This document shows positions 1 to 7,570 of a DNA stretch of 64,000 nt, in pieces. Origin of the DNA: JANXUR01 sp038229415 (GTDB lineage Bacteria > Acidobacteriota > Terriglobia > Terriglobales > Acidobacteriaceae); assembly GCA_038229415.1 (NCBI GenBank), contig JBBROM010000005.1, forward strand, positions 186,001 to 250,000. Direction: 5' to 3'. Numbering within the stretch: position 1 is the stretch's first letter; the number at the start of each line of letters is the position of its first letter. A model generated the notes under the pieces. That model was not told where the DNA came from. It worked only from the letters and a program-made list of their open reading frames with translations, and made no database searches. A program made the position numbers and the translations under genes.

Positions 1-130
1 GCTGGCTCCGGTGACTGGTTCTTTCAACTTGCACTGTAATGAGATGTTCCAAGTGTAACGGGGATTCGCGCCGGTTACCTCGGGGGCTGAAGACCAAATC
101 ATTCGTTCGTGCCTGTCCGTGTGCCGGGTG

Positions 131-157
131 CCCCGTCCAAGCTTTGCTTGGGCGGGG
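131..157. terminator. GC-rich hairpin after the JAMM peptidase gene
   Basis: A 12-bp inverted repeat with one G-T mismatch (arms 131-142 and 146-157, loop ttt) lies just past the stop of the minus-strand gene that ends at 168. It could end that transcript, but it lacks a T-tract. It may instead belong to the GC-rich intergenic palindromes found elsewhere in the window. The rest of 1-130 holds no gene I can support. Confidence 0.4.
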
Positions 158-167
158 ATTTGTCAGA

Positions 168-617
168 CTACGCCTCCACCGAAATTTCTTCATCCTCAAG
201 CTTCTTCTCTTCCGCACTTCCGGTCAGCACCCATGATTTTGTCAGCACGGTCTTGCCGGTGGTCTTGTCGCCATCCACGCTCGTAATCACATACGAACAC
301 CCGATCCAGTGCGCCTCCGCTAGATCGGTGGAAGACCACATCGCGGGATGATCGGGATGCGAATGGTAGAAGCCGATGATGTCTTCGCCGCGCTTGCGGC
401 CCTGAATCTGGATGCGCACCAGCTCGCCGGGATCAATGCTGTAGCGATTGTGCGGCGAATCGGTGCGGGTGTTACCCGCGCGCACCGTGGTTGCAACCAC
501 GCGCGTGTCGGTGTCAGAATCCATCGAGCCGAGCAAGACGCCGCAACATTCGTGCGGATAGGTGTCTTCACCATGTCGGCGGATTTCTTCGTAGAGTTGC
601 TGGCTGATCTTTAGCAC
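168..617 (-). CDS. JAMM/MPN domain metallopeptidase (M67 family, Mec-like)
   Basis: A 149-residue single-domain zinc isopeptidase. The complete JAMM signature is visible: Glu23 (in PHECCG), then H85-S-H87-P, six residues, Ser95, two residues, Asp98. Prokaryotic members of this family cut a bond after the C-terminal Gly-Gly of small ubiquitin-like sulfur carriers; Mycobacterium Mec releases cysteine from CysO-cysteine. The gene lies 7 bp downstream of a cysteine synthase gene on the same strand, so the two are probably one transcript and act in carrier-dependent cysteine synthesis. The carrier (a ThiS/MoaD-like protein) is not in the window, so the pathway role is inferred. The C-terminal tail (last 15 residues) is acidic and has no recognised domain. 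Confidence 0.88.
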   Translation of the reverse strand: MLKISQQLYEEIRRHGEDTYPHECCGVLLGSMDSDTDTRVVATTVRAGNTRTDSPHNRYSIDPGELVRIQIQGRKRGEDIIGFYHSHPDHPAMWSSTDLAEAHWIGCSYVITSVDGDKTTGKTVLTKSWVLTGSAEEKKLEDEEISVEA

Positions 618-624
618 GATGTTC

Positions 625-1629
625 TTACTCTTCCCAAAATCTCTCGCTCAGATATTTGTCCGCCGAATCGCACAGAATCGTCACAATCACGGCCTGCTCG
701 CCTTCCGGAATCGTGCGCGCAATTTGTTCGGCTCCTACGACTGCTGCCGCTGCCGATATTCCCACCAGCAATCCTTCTTCGCGCGCCAGGCGTTTGCACA
801 TCGCATACGCCGCTTCCGTCGAAATTTCAATATTCGCATCGGCCAGCGTGGCATCGTAGATCTTGGGCACAATCGCCGTCGGCATATGCTTCGCGCCTTC
901 AATGCCGTGGAAGGGCGAATCGGGCTGCAAGCTGATGCACTGGATGGCCGGGTTCATTTCCTTGAGCTTGCGCGAAGCGCCCATAAAGGTGCCGCTGGTG
1001 CCCAGCATAGAGATGAAGTGCGTGACGCGGCCTTCGGTCTGCCGCCAAATTTCTGGCCCGGTCGTCAGGTAATGCGCGCGCCAGTTGGCGTCATTCGAAT
1101 ATTGATCGGCGTAAAAGTATTTTTCCGGCTCGGCGGCGAACATCTCGCGTGCCTTGCGGATCGCACCATCTGAGCCGAGGTCGGAGTCCGTCCACACAAT
1201 GTTTGCACCGTACGACTCCAGAATCCGCTTGCGTTCGGGCGAAACGTTTTTCGGCACGCAAAGCGTCACCGGAAACCCCATGGCCGCGCCCAGCATGGCG
1301 TAGGCGATGCCGGTATTGCCGCTGGTGGAGTCGAGCAGCATTCGTCCGGGGCCGAGCTGGCCCGACTTGCAGGCTTCGGAGACGATGTTCCAAGCGGCGC
1401 GATCCTTCACCGAACCGCCGGGATTGTGCCACTCCGCCTTGCCGAGAATCTGGATATGTTCATGATTCGGAACGGTTTGCAGGCTTTTAGCGATTTTCGA
1501 CAAGCGCAGCATGGGGGTTTCGCCAATGCAATCCAGCACTCGCTGACCCAGCGGCTGACCCGGCGCAAAGTGAACCGGATACGGATCCGAGGGGAACGAA
1601 AGCGCGACTTCTGGAGAAAATCTCTGCAT
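625..1629 (-). CDS. cysM: PLP-dependent cysteine synthase (CysM/CysK family)
   Basis: 334 residues of fold type II PLP enzyme. The internal-aldimine lysine is Lys75 in NPGGSVKDR, the substrate loop STSGNTG is at 101-107, and the phosphate-cradle glycine loop GTSGT is near residue 210. It makes cysteine or a carrier-bound cysteine from O-acetyl- or O-phosphoserine; the acceptor cannot be told by eye. The N-terminal 30 residues are an extension relative to typical CysK. Its close coupling to a JAMM peptidase argues for a CysM enzyme that uses a thiocarboxylated carrier, as in actinobacteria. It could still be an ordinary sulfide-using CysK. Confidence 0.85.
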   Translation of the reverse strand: MQRFSPEVALSFPSDPYPVHFAPGQPLGQRVLDCIGETPMLRLSKIAKSLQTVPNHEHIQILGKAEWHNPGGSVKDRAAWNIVSEACKSGQLGPGRMLLDSTSGNTGIAYAMLGAAMGFPVTLCVPKNVSPERKRILESYGANIVWTDSDLGSDGAIRKAREMFAAEPEKYFYADQYSNDANWRAHYLTTGPEIWRQTEGRVTHFISMLGTSGTFMGASRKLKEMNPAIQCISLQPDSPFHGIEGAKHMPTAIVPKIYDATLADANIEISTEAAYAMCKRLAREEGLLVGISAAAAVVGAEQIARTIPEGEQAVIVTILCDSADKYLSERFWEE

Positions 1630-1842
1630 ACGGTTCAGAATCGATTCGGGAACGAAATCACAACCGGAAGCCGGCGGAAGGGGACACCTTCGGGGCTTTT
1701 GCCTTACAATTTCGTTTTGCTGGTTTACAGACTATAGATTACAGACAGATGCTCTGGGATACATTGGATTAGGCGGCGGGGCACCGAATCGCCCAGCTGA
1801 TAAGCCAAGCCGCATCCCTAAGCGATTCTGCCAGAGGACGTT

Positions 1843-2301
1843 ATGCCGATTCCGCTATTTGGTGGTGGACCCAAGATTAAGCCTGCCCGCACCTTCGACG
1901 AAGCCACCGCGTGGCTGCGCAGCCACGGATTTTCGCTCAACTCCGACTCCGATGGCACGGTCGTGACCAAGAGCGGATGCACTGCGACCATCGCCGCGAC
2001 TGGCGACGGCGTCAAGCTCGTTGGATATCCGTCCTATGTAGTGGGCGGCGAGCCCGCCAAGCTGGTGAACCGGGGCTATCAGCAGTTCTTTACCACGGCC
2101 ACGCGCAGCGTGCCTGCCACCGCCGACGTCCTCAAGGCCCTGCACACGTTCAGCGAAGAGGTGAAGGTAGCGCTCGATATGGAGAGCCTCTACAACGAGT
2201 CCTTGGGCACGGTGAGCACCAGCTATGCCTATGACCGCATCGTAGACCGCGACAAGCCTGAAGCCGACCGCGCCAAGCGGCCCTGGGAATCGGCGAGCTA
2301 G
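1843..2301 (+). CDS. hypothetical protein, 152 aa
   Basis: I do not recognise a family. The protein is soluble, with no signal peptide or membrane segment. It begins MPIPLFGGGPKIKPA and has alternating short hydrophobic strands and a helical stretch near residues 85-120 (LKALHTFSEEVKVALDME), ending in a charged tail. Codon use matches its neighbours and it stands alone between the minus-strand cysteine pair and a VOC gene 39 bp downstream, with which it may be co-transcribed. The coding call rests on length, composition and lack of a better overlapping frame. Confidence 0.65.
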   Translation: MPIPLFGGGPKIKPARTFDEATAWLRSHGFSLNSDSDGTVVTKSGCTATIAATGDGVKLVGYPSYVVGGEPAKLVNRGYQQFFTTATRSVPATADVLKALHTFSEEVKVALDMESLYNESLGTVSTSYAYDRIVDRDKPEADRAKRPWESAS

Positions 2302-2340
2302 CAGCACCGACTTCCGCGGAACGCACAGGGATTCGCGCTC

Positions 2341-2772
2341 ATGAGTGACACGTCAACACGCACCTCAGTTCCGTCAACTCTACCTACCTCGCTCGCGCCC
2401 ATGCTCTCGGTGCGCAACGGGGCCAAGGCTGTCGAGTTCTACAAGAAAGCGTTCGGGGTAATTGAGCTGCTGCGCCTCGAATCCCCAGACGGGGCGGTGG
2501 TCGCGCACCTCAGAATTGGTGCCTCCGAAGGTGCGGCTGAATTCTGGGTCGCTGACGAATCACCCGAATACCTCAACTTCAGCCCCGAGTCGCTGGGCGG
2601 AGCTACCATCCGTATGGTGATGACGGTGGACAACCCTGACGCGGTGTTTGCCGAAGCAGTCGCCGCTGGCGCAAAAGTGGTTTCGCCCGTGCAAGATCAC
2701 GACTATGGCTGGCGGGTTGGCCGCGTGGTGGACCCCTTCGGGCATCACTGGGAAATCGGCAAGCCGCTTTAG
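2341..2772 (+). CDS. VOC superfamily (glyoxalase/PhnB-like) protein
   Basis: 143 residues with the paired beta-alpha-beta-beta-beta modules of the vicinal oxygen chelate fold. MLSVRNGAKAVEFYKKAFG at about 22-40 is the typical first strand and helix, and the C-terminal DPFGHHWEIG at about 131-140 is the usual metal-side strand of PhnB/YdcB-type members. Such proteins bind a divalent metal and act as lyases, dioxygenases or drug-binding proteins; the substrate here is unknown. It follows the hypothetical gene by 39 bp. Confidence 0.85.
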   Translation: MSDTSTRTSVPSTLPTSLAPMLSVRNGAKAVEFYKKAFGVIELLRLESPDGAVVAHLRIGASEGAAEFWVADESPEYLNFSPESLGGATIRMVMTVDNPDAVFAEAVAAGAKVVSPVQDHDYGWRVGRVVDPFGHHWEIGKPL

Positions 2773-2934
2773 CCCACAGGAGGCGGCTGGCTTCCCGAAT
2801 CTCTCGAGATTCATGAAGCCAAGGTGGCAGATCGGGAGTAAAATCAGATTTCGGAGTTTCCCACTCCAATCCGACCTGCGAAGTCGGAGAGACGGCATTA
2901 GCTGCAGTATCCGCCCTAGACGTGAGGTCTTGCC

Positions 2935-4182
2935 ATGAAAAGAGTATGCCCGCATAGGATCGCAGGAATCGTTTTGCTGCTGACTACTCTTACCTGTGCA
3001 GCAGCAGCGCAAACGGAAACGATTTTGCTGAACTTCAACGGGGCCAACGGCAGCTTGCCTACGAGCAGTCTGATTCTAGACAGCTCGGGAAATCTGTATG
3101 GAGTAACTCAAGGTGGCGGGGCGGCTGGCTTCGGCACAGTCTACAAGTTGTCCCCTCCGGCTACTGAAGGAGACGCCTGGGTGCATACCATGGTGTGGAA
3201 CTTTGCGGGAGGCGCTGACGGCTCGGAGCCGGTTTATGCACTGGCGATTGACAAGAACGGAGCGCTCTACGGCGTAACAGCAGCGGGAGGAGATACTGTT
3301 TGTGCCTGCGGGACGGTCTTCAAGCTGAAGCCGCCCGCTTTAGTGGGAGCCGCCTGGGAGAAACGTATCCTGCACGCGTTCACCGGAAGCGCCTCGGGCG
3401 GCGCTAGTGGAAACGACGGCAATCGGCCATCCGGCGGAGTCATTCTTGATGCCAAAGGCGCGGTTTACGGCGTGACTTCCTCCGGAGGAATCAATGGTGC
3501 GGGCACGATCTACAAAATAAATTCAATACCAGGCGGCAGGTTCACCGAAACTGTGCTTTTCAATGCCTTCCCAGCTCAGAGTCTTCCCAACGGTTCACTG
3601 GTATTTGACTCCGCAGGGAACCTGGACGGGGTTGACTACTTCACCAGCACAATTTATCAGATTGCCCCCCCGGCTAGTGGCGCTGGTACTTGGACATATA
3701 TTGCTCTGCTGAAGCTGGCCTACAGCAACGGCTGCTACCCAGAAGGCGGACTGATAATAGATGCGTATGGTCAGCTTTATGGGACGGCGACCTACTGTGG
3801 CGCCCTTGGCTATGGTGCGATTTTTCAACTCAAACCGCCTGCCTCACCCGGCGCGGGCTGGACCGCGAACACTTTGCATTCTTTCGAATTCTCCGATGGT
3901 TTCAACCCTGACGGCAAACTCTATTTGGATCAGAAGTCACGCGCGCTTTACGGAGCGAGTTTTTATGGGGGAGCCGACGGAGATGGCACCGTGTTTAAGG
4001 TGACCCCACCCACAGTGCCGGGCGGGGCCTGGTCCGAGAGCGTCGTTTACTCGTTCGGCTTGTCGCCGGATGGGGTCATGCCGGAGCAGGGCGTGGTAAT
4101 GGGCGCAAATGGCGTACTCTACGGTGTGACGGCGTACGGAGGCGCAGATGGCATGGGAATCGTCTATTCGATCGCGCCTTAG
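2935..4182 (+). CDS. secreted GloVer tandem-repeat protein
   Basis: A 415-residue protein with an N-terminal signal peptide (basic start, hydrophobic core about 9-25, ending AAAAQ). The rest is built of about seven repeats of roughly 55 residues, each with a core like NGxLYGVTxxGG followed by GTVFKLxPP. This is the choice-of-anchor GloVer repeat, common in acidobacterial and planctomycete exported proteins and probably a beta-propeller-like fold. The fourth repeat (around residues 225-245, GVDYFTSTIYQIAPP) is degenerate. Function is unknown. Its last 35 bases carry the ribosome-binding site and start of the next gene. Confidence 0.85.
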   Translation: MKRVCPHRIAGIVLLLTTLTCAAAAQTETILLNFNGANGSLPTSSLILDSSGNLYGVTQGGGAAGFGTVYKLSPPATEGDAWVHTMVWNFAGGADGSEPVYALAIDKNGALYGVTAAGGDTVCACGTVFKLKPPALVGAAWEKRILHAFTGSASGGASGNDGNRPSGGVILDAKGAVYGVTSSGGINGAGTIYKINSIPGGRFTETVLFNAFPAQSLPNGSLVFDSAGNLDGVDYFTSTIYQIAPPASGAGTWTYIALLKLAYSNGCYPEGGLIIDAYGQLYGTATYCGALGYGAIFQLKPPASPGAGWTANTLHSFEFSDGFNPDGKLYLDQKSRALYGASFYGGADGDGTVFKVTPPTVPGGAWSESVVYSFGLSPDGVMPEQGVVMGANGVLYGVTAYGGADGMGIVYSIAP

Positions 4183-4657
4183 AGCCTTCTTGTCGGCGCT
4201 TGTGATCGCTCTCACGAGCTTTGCCATACCGCTCGCGGCGCAGAGCGCCAAGGCTGAGTCAAGAGACGCTGCAGCCGTTCGCCACGTGATCGTGGCCCAG
4301 CAAGCCGCCTGGAATCGTCACGATCTCGAAGGATTTATGGCGGGATACTGGAATTCGCCCGAGCTGACGTTCTTTTCCGGCGGCACCATGACCAGTGGAT
4401 GGCAGGCCACTCACGATCGCTACGTGAAGCGCTACCAGAGCGGGGGCCGGTCCATGGGCACGCTGGAGTTCCGCAACCTGAACATCCAGATGCTGGGCAA
4501 GGAAGGCGCGTTCGTGCGCGGCGGGTATCACTTGACCATGCCCGACGGAACGACTCCGCACGGAATATTTACACTGGTCTTCCGCAAGTTCCCTGGCAAG
4601 GGCCCTTCCAGCGGATGGAAGGTGATCCACGACCACACTTCCGTGGCGACGGAGTAA
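4148..4657 (+). CDS. secreted NTF2-like (DUF4440/SnoaL-type) protein
   Basis: 169 residues. An N-terminal signal peptide (hydrophobic 12-30, ending PLAAQSAKA) precedes an NTF2-like cone domain: AAVRHVIVAQQAAWNRHDLEGF is the first helix and the C-terminal strand reads GWKVIHDHTS. Relatives include DUF4440 proteins with unknown ligands. The start is fixed by a GGAGG at 4138-4142, five bases before the ATG, inside the end of the upstream GloVer gene; the two genes overlap by 35 bp and are probably translationally coupled. Confidence 0.8.
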   Translation: MAWESSIRSRLRAFLSALVIALTSFAIPLAAQSAKAESRDAAAVRHVIVAQQAAWNRHDLEGFMAGYWNSPELTFFSGGTMTSGWQATHDRYVKRYQSGGRSMGTLEFRNLNIQMLGKEGAFVRGGYHLTMPDGTTPHGIFTLVFRKFPGKGPSSGWKVIHDHTSVATE

Positions 4658-4674
4658 GACAACAAACCTTAGAG

Positions 4675-4752
4675 GTGTCATCCCGACCGGAGCGTACCGC
4701 ACCCGCGTTCTATGCGGGCACGGTACGCGTAGTGGAGGGACCCTGCGTTTCT
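4675..4752 (-). repeat. family A palindromic repeat, copy 1 (reverse)
   Basis: The end arms match the other copies in reverse orientation: gtgtcatcccgaccggag at the left and tggagggaccctgcgtttc at the right. The centre is a palindrome of its own (gcgtaccg / cggtacgc around an inner cccgc / gcggg stem). It sits in the spacer before gltX, head-to-head with copy 2. Confidence 0.75.
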
Positions 4753-4810
4753 CTCACGCCACTTCTGCGTCGTTAGCTTCCTGCACACCACCGATGCTCC
4801 CGTACGAGCG

Positions 4811-4881
4811 GAAACACAAGGTCCCTCCACTCCGCCATGCCGCCCGCTGCGCGGACGGCATGGCTCCGGTCGGGATGACAC
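4811..4881 (+). repeat. family A palindromic repeat, copy 2
   Basis: Left arm gaaacacaaggtccctccac and right arm ctccggtcgggatgacac match copies at 12560 and 28051. The centre is an inverted repeat, ccatgccg...cggcatgg, with a GC-rich loop. It lies just upstream of gltX, 33 bp before the start codon, so it must be in or near the gltX leader. Confidence 0.75.
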
Positions 4882-4913
4882 GTTGTAAGGGCGCGCTCTG
4901 CTAGCATTTTGAG

Positions 4914-6578
4914 GTGAGCGAAAACGTAAGCAACCCTTCTGCAAAATCGAAATCCGCCAAGACTCCGGCGAACTCCACTCCCGTGCGTGTGCGCTTTGCG
5001 CCTTCGCCTACCGGACACCTGCACGTGGGCAACGCCCGCACCGCGCTGTTCAACTGGCTGGTGGCGCGGCAGTCTTCCGACGGCGTGAACGTGCTGCGCA
5101 TTGAAGACACCGACGTGGCGCGCAGCGAAGCCCGCTATGAAGATCAACTCGTAGAAGACCTGAAGTGGATGGGCATTGACTTCGACGAAGGTCCAAATGA
5201 GGGCGGCGACTATGGCCCGTATCGTCAAAGCGACCGGCTGGAGATTTATCGCGACTACGCCGAGCAGTTGCTGAGCGAGGGCAAGGCGTACCTGTGTTTC
5301 TGTTCGGACGAACTGCTCGAGGCCGACCGGCAGTCGGCGATGGCCGAGCAGCGTCAGCCGGTGTATGTGGGCCGCTGTCGCAGCATCGCGCCGGAAGAAG
5401 CGTCGCGTCGGCGCGCGTCGGGCGTGCCTTGTGCGGTGCGGCTGCGCGTGCCCGAGCATCCGATTCGCTTTCATGACCTGGTGCGCGGCGCGATTGAGTT
5501 TCCCAGCGAAGTGGTCGGCGACATCGTAATTGTGCGTTCGGCTAAGCCGGGGCCCGGGCCGGAGGGCGAGTCGTTTGTAGCGGAGTTGATGGCGAGTGAA
5601 GTCGCCAGCGGCGCGCTGGCACAGAACGTTCTCGGCATGCCCATCTACAACTTTGTGGTGGTGATTGACGACGTGCTGATGAAGATCACGCATGTGATTC
5701 GCGGTGACGATCACGTGAGCAATACGCCCAAGCAAGTCGCTGTGTATGAGGCGCTAGGCATGCCGGTGCCGGAGTTCGCGCACCTTTCCACGATTCTCGG
5801 CGCGGATCGCGAACGGCTCTCCAAGCGGCACGGTGCGACTTCCATCGTCAGCTTCCGCGAGATGGGGGTGCTGCCCGAGGCACTGGTGAATTATTTGGCG
5901 CTGCTGGGCTGGGCTCCGACGGGCGGCACCAAGGAGATTTTCTCTCCCGCCGAGTTGATCGCCGAATTCGACCTGAGCCGCGTCACGCCTTCTCCCGCAG
6001 TGTTCGACATGGAGAAGCTGTACTGGCTGAACAGGCACTACCTGAAGCAGGCCGCGCCCGAGCGCATCGTGGCGCTGGCGCTGCCGGATTTTGTGAAGGC
6101 GGGCTATCTGCCGAACGCAATTGGAGAAGCGAGCGACGAAGTTCGCCAGTGGTTCGCGCGCGTGGTCGCCCTGCTAGTGCCCTACGTGGATCGGCTGGAG
6201 CAGTTGCCGGAGAAGGCGAAGATATTTTTCGCCTACGATGCAGCGGGCGCGGTGGCAAATCCTGATAATGCCGAGGTGCTGGGCGCGGCGTCGTGCGCGG
6301 CGGTGTTGCAGGCGTTTTATGGAAAGGTGCGCTCTGAACAAGCGGGAAAATTCACCGCCGAGCGCTTCAAGGAAATCATCAACGAAGTTAAGGCGGAAGC
6401 GGCCGTGAAAGGCAAGGATCTATTCCATCCCATCCGCACCGTGATGACCGGCTCGCACTCCGGCCCCGACTTCGACAAGCTGATTCCGCTGCTGGAAGAC
6501 GGCGCGGCCCTGCCGCTCCCGGTGCATGTAAAAAGCGTGCGCGAACGGGTGGAGGAATTCGCCGGGGTGAAGATCTAG
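4914..6578 (+). CDS. gltX: glutamate--tRNA ligase
   Basis: 554 residues from a GTG start. Class I synthetase: the HIGH motif appears as HLHVG at about 35-39 in FAPSPTGHLHVGNARTALFN, and the KMSKS equivalent is LSKRHG near 303. It charges tRNA-Glu, and in bacteria lacking GlnRS also tRNA-Gln. The N-terminal 20 residues are a Lys/Ser/Pro-rich extension before the catalytic domain; a shorter start is not available in good context. Its stop overlaps the end of the convergent epimerase gene by 4 bp. Confidence 0.95.
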   Translation: MSENVSNPSAKSKSAKTPANSTPVRVRFAPSPTGHLHVGNARTALFNWLVARQSSDGVNVLRIEDTDVARSEARYEDQLVEDLKWMGIDFDEGPNEGGDYGPYRQSDRLEIYRDYAEQLLSEGKAYLCFCSDELLEADRQSAMAEQRQPVYVGRCRSIAPEEASRRRASGVPCAVRLRVPEHPIRFHDLVRGAIEFPSEVVGDIVIVRSAKPGPGPEGESFVAELMASEVASGALAQNVLGMPIYNFVVVIDDVLMKITHVIRGDDHVSNTPKQVAVYEALGMPVPEFAHLSTILGADRERLSKRHGATSIVSFREMGVLPEALVNYLALLGWAPTGGTKEIFSPAELIAEFDLSRVTPSPAVFDMEKLYWLNRHYLKQAAPERIVALALPDFVKAGYLPNAIGEASDEVRQWFARVVALLVPYVDRLEQLPEKAKIFFAYDAAGAVANPDNAEVLGAASCAAVLQAFYGKVRSEQAGKFTAERFKEIINEVKAEAAVKGKDLFHPIRTVMTGSHSGPDFDKLIPLLEDGAALPLPVHVKSVRERVEEFAGVKI

Positions 6579-7483
6579 CTCTTGATCGCTACTTCCAGTG
6601 CTCCACGCAAGTCAGGATGTCGGAACTGGTAGCCGCAGGCCAGCAGGCGCTCGGGTAGAACACGGGTGCTACACAGCAGAGCTTCGTCGGCCATTTGTTT
6701 GAAGATGAGGCGCAGCGCGAATGCGGGAACCGCGAACAGCGCGGGTCGGCGCAGCAGCGTCGCCAACGTGCAGGTGAAGCTGGCGTTGGTCACGGGATTG
6801 GGAGCGGTCAGGTTGAAGGGGCCGCTGAGGGATTCATCATGCAGCAGGTGCAGCATCGCACCTGCGATGTCTTCCGAGCTGATCCAACTGAACCATTGTT
6901 TGCCATTGCCAAGCGGGCCGCCGAGGCCGAGGCGGAAGGGCGGCAGCATCTGGCCGAGCGCTCCGCCGCGCGGGCTGAGCACAACGCCGATGCGCGGATG
7001 CACCACGCGAATGCCCGCTGTGCGCGCAGGCTCAGCGGTTGCTTCCCAGGTGCGTGCCACTTCAGGCAAAAATCCAGGGGCGTGGGCGGCGTCGGTGGGG
7101 CTGGTTTCAGTGAGAATTTCGTCGCCACGACAGCCGTAGATTCCCACGGCGGACGCTGAAATAAATACTCGCGGCTTGTGTGTGGTTTGGGCAAGCGCAG
7201 TCGCGAGCGTAGTGGTGCCTTGCACGCGGCTGTCGCGAATGGCGTGCATCTTGGCATCCGTCCAGCGTCCAGAGACGGATTCACCGGCGAGATGAATGAC
7301 GGCGTCAAATCCGGAGACTTTTGCCGGGTCGAGTGGCTGGCCGGGCGTCCACTGAATTTCGCGGGCAGAAGCAGCGGTGCGCCGCACAAGGCGCACGATT
7401 GTCGCGCCGTCGGCTTCGAGCACGGGCCGCAAGGCGGCACCGATAGGGCCAGAGAATCCGGTGACTAAGACGCGATAGCTCAT
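6575..7483 (-). CDS. TIGR01777 family NAD(P)-dependent epimerase/oxidoreductase
   Basis: 302 residues. A Rossmann dinucleotide-binding loop GFSGPIG is at 9-15 (TGxxGxxG type), IHLAGESV follows near 62, and the C-terminal DUF1731 segment (RVLPERLLACGYQFRHPDLRGAL) closes the protein. These are extended short-chain dehydrogenase-like proteins (YfcH/SulA-like) of unknown substrate. A 5' extension of the frame to 7537 is possible, but the family consistently starts at the M-S-Y-R-V-L-V-T-G strand, so the ATG at 7483 is preferred. Confidence 0.88.
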   Translation of the reverse strand: MSYRVLVTGFSGPIGAALRPVLEADGATIVRLVRRTAASAREIQWTPGQPLDPAKVSGFDAVIHLAGESVSGRWTDAKMHAIRDSRVQGTTTLATALAQTTHKPRVFISASAVGIYGCRGDEILTETSPTDAAHAPGFLPEVARTWEATAEPARTAGIRVVHPRIGVVLSPRGGALGQMLPPFRLGLGGPLGNGKQWFSWISSEDIAGAMLHLLHDESLSGPFNLTAPNPVTNASFTCTLATLLRRPALFAVPAFALRLIFKQMADEALLCSTRVLPERLLACGYQFRHPDLRGALEVAIKS

Positions 7484-7570
7484 GGGGTTAGGGTAACGCA
7501 GTTGCCACTTTCCCTGTCCGTAGTCGGTACCCTGCAACTAAGGACTCTCACCCCCAAGCTATAATCCTTC

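Noticed and set aside
39..351. Short plus-strand frames at the left edge
   Set aside because: They cross the GC-rich hairpin and the 3' end of the JAMM gene on the other strand, have no start signal and no recognisable protein sequence.
625..1629. Long antisense frames over cysM and over many other genes
   Set aside because: Typical shadow frames of GC-rich coding DNA; they have no recognisable domains.
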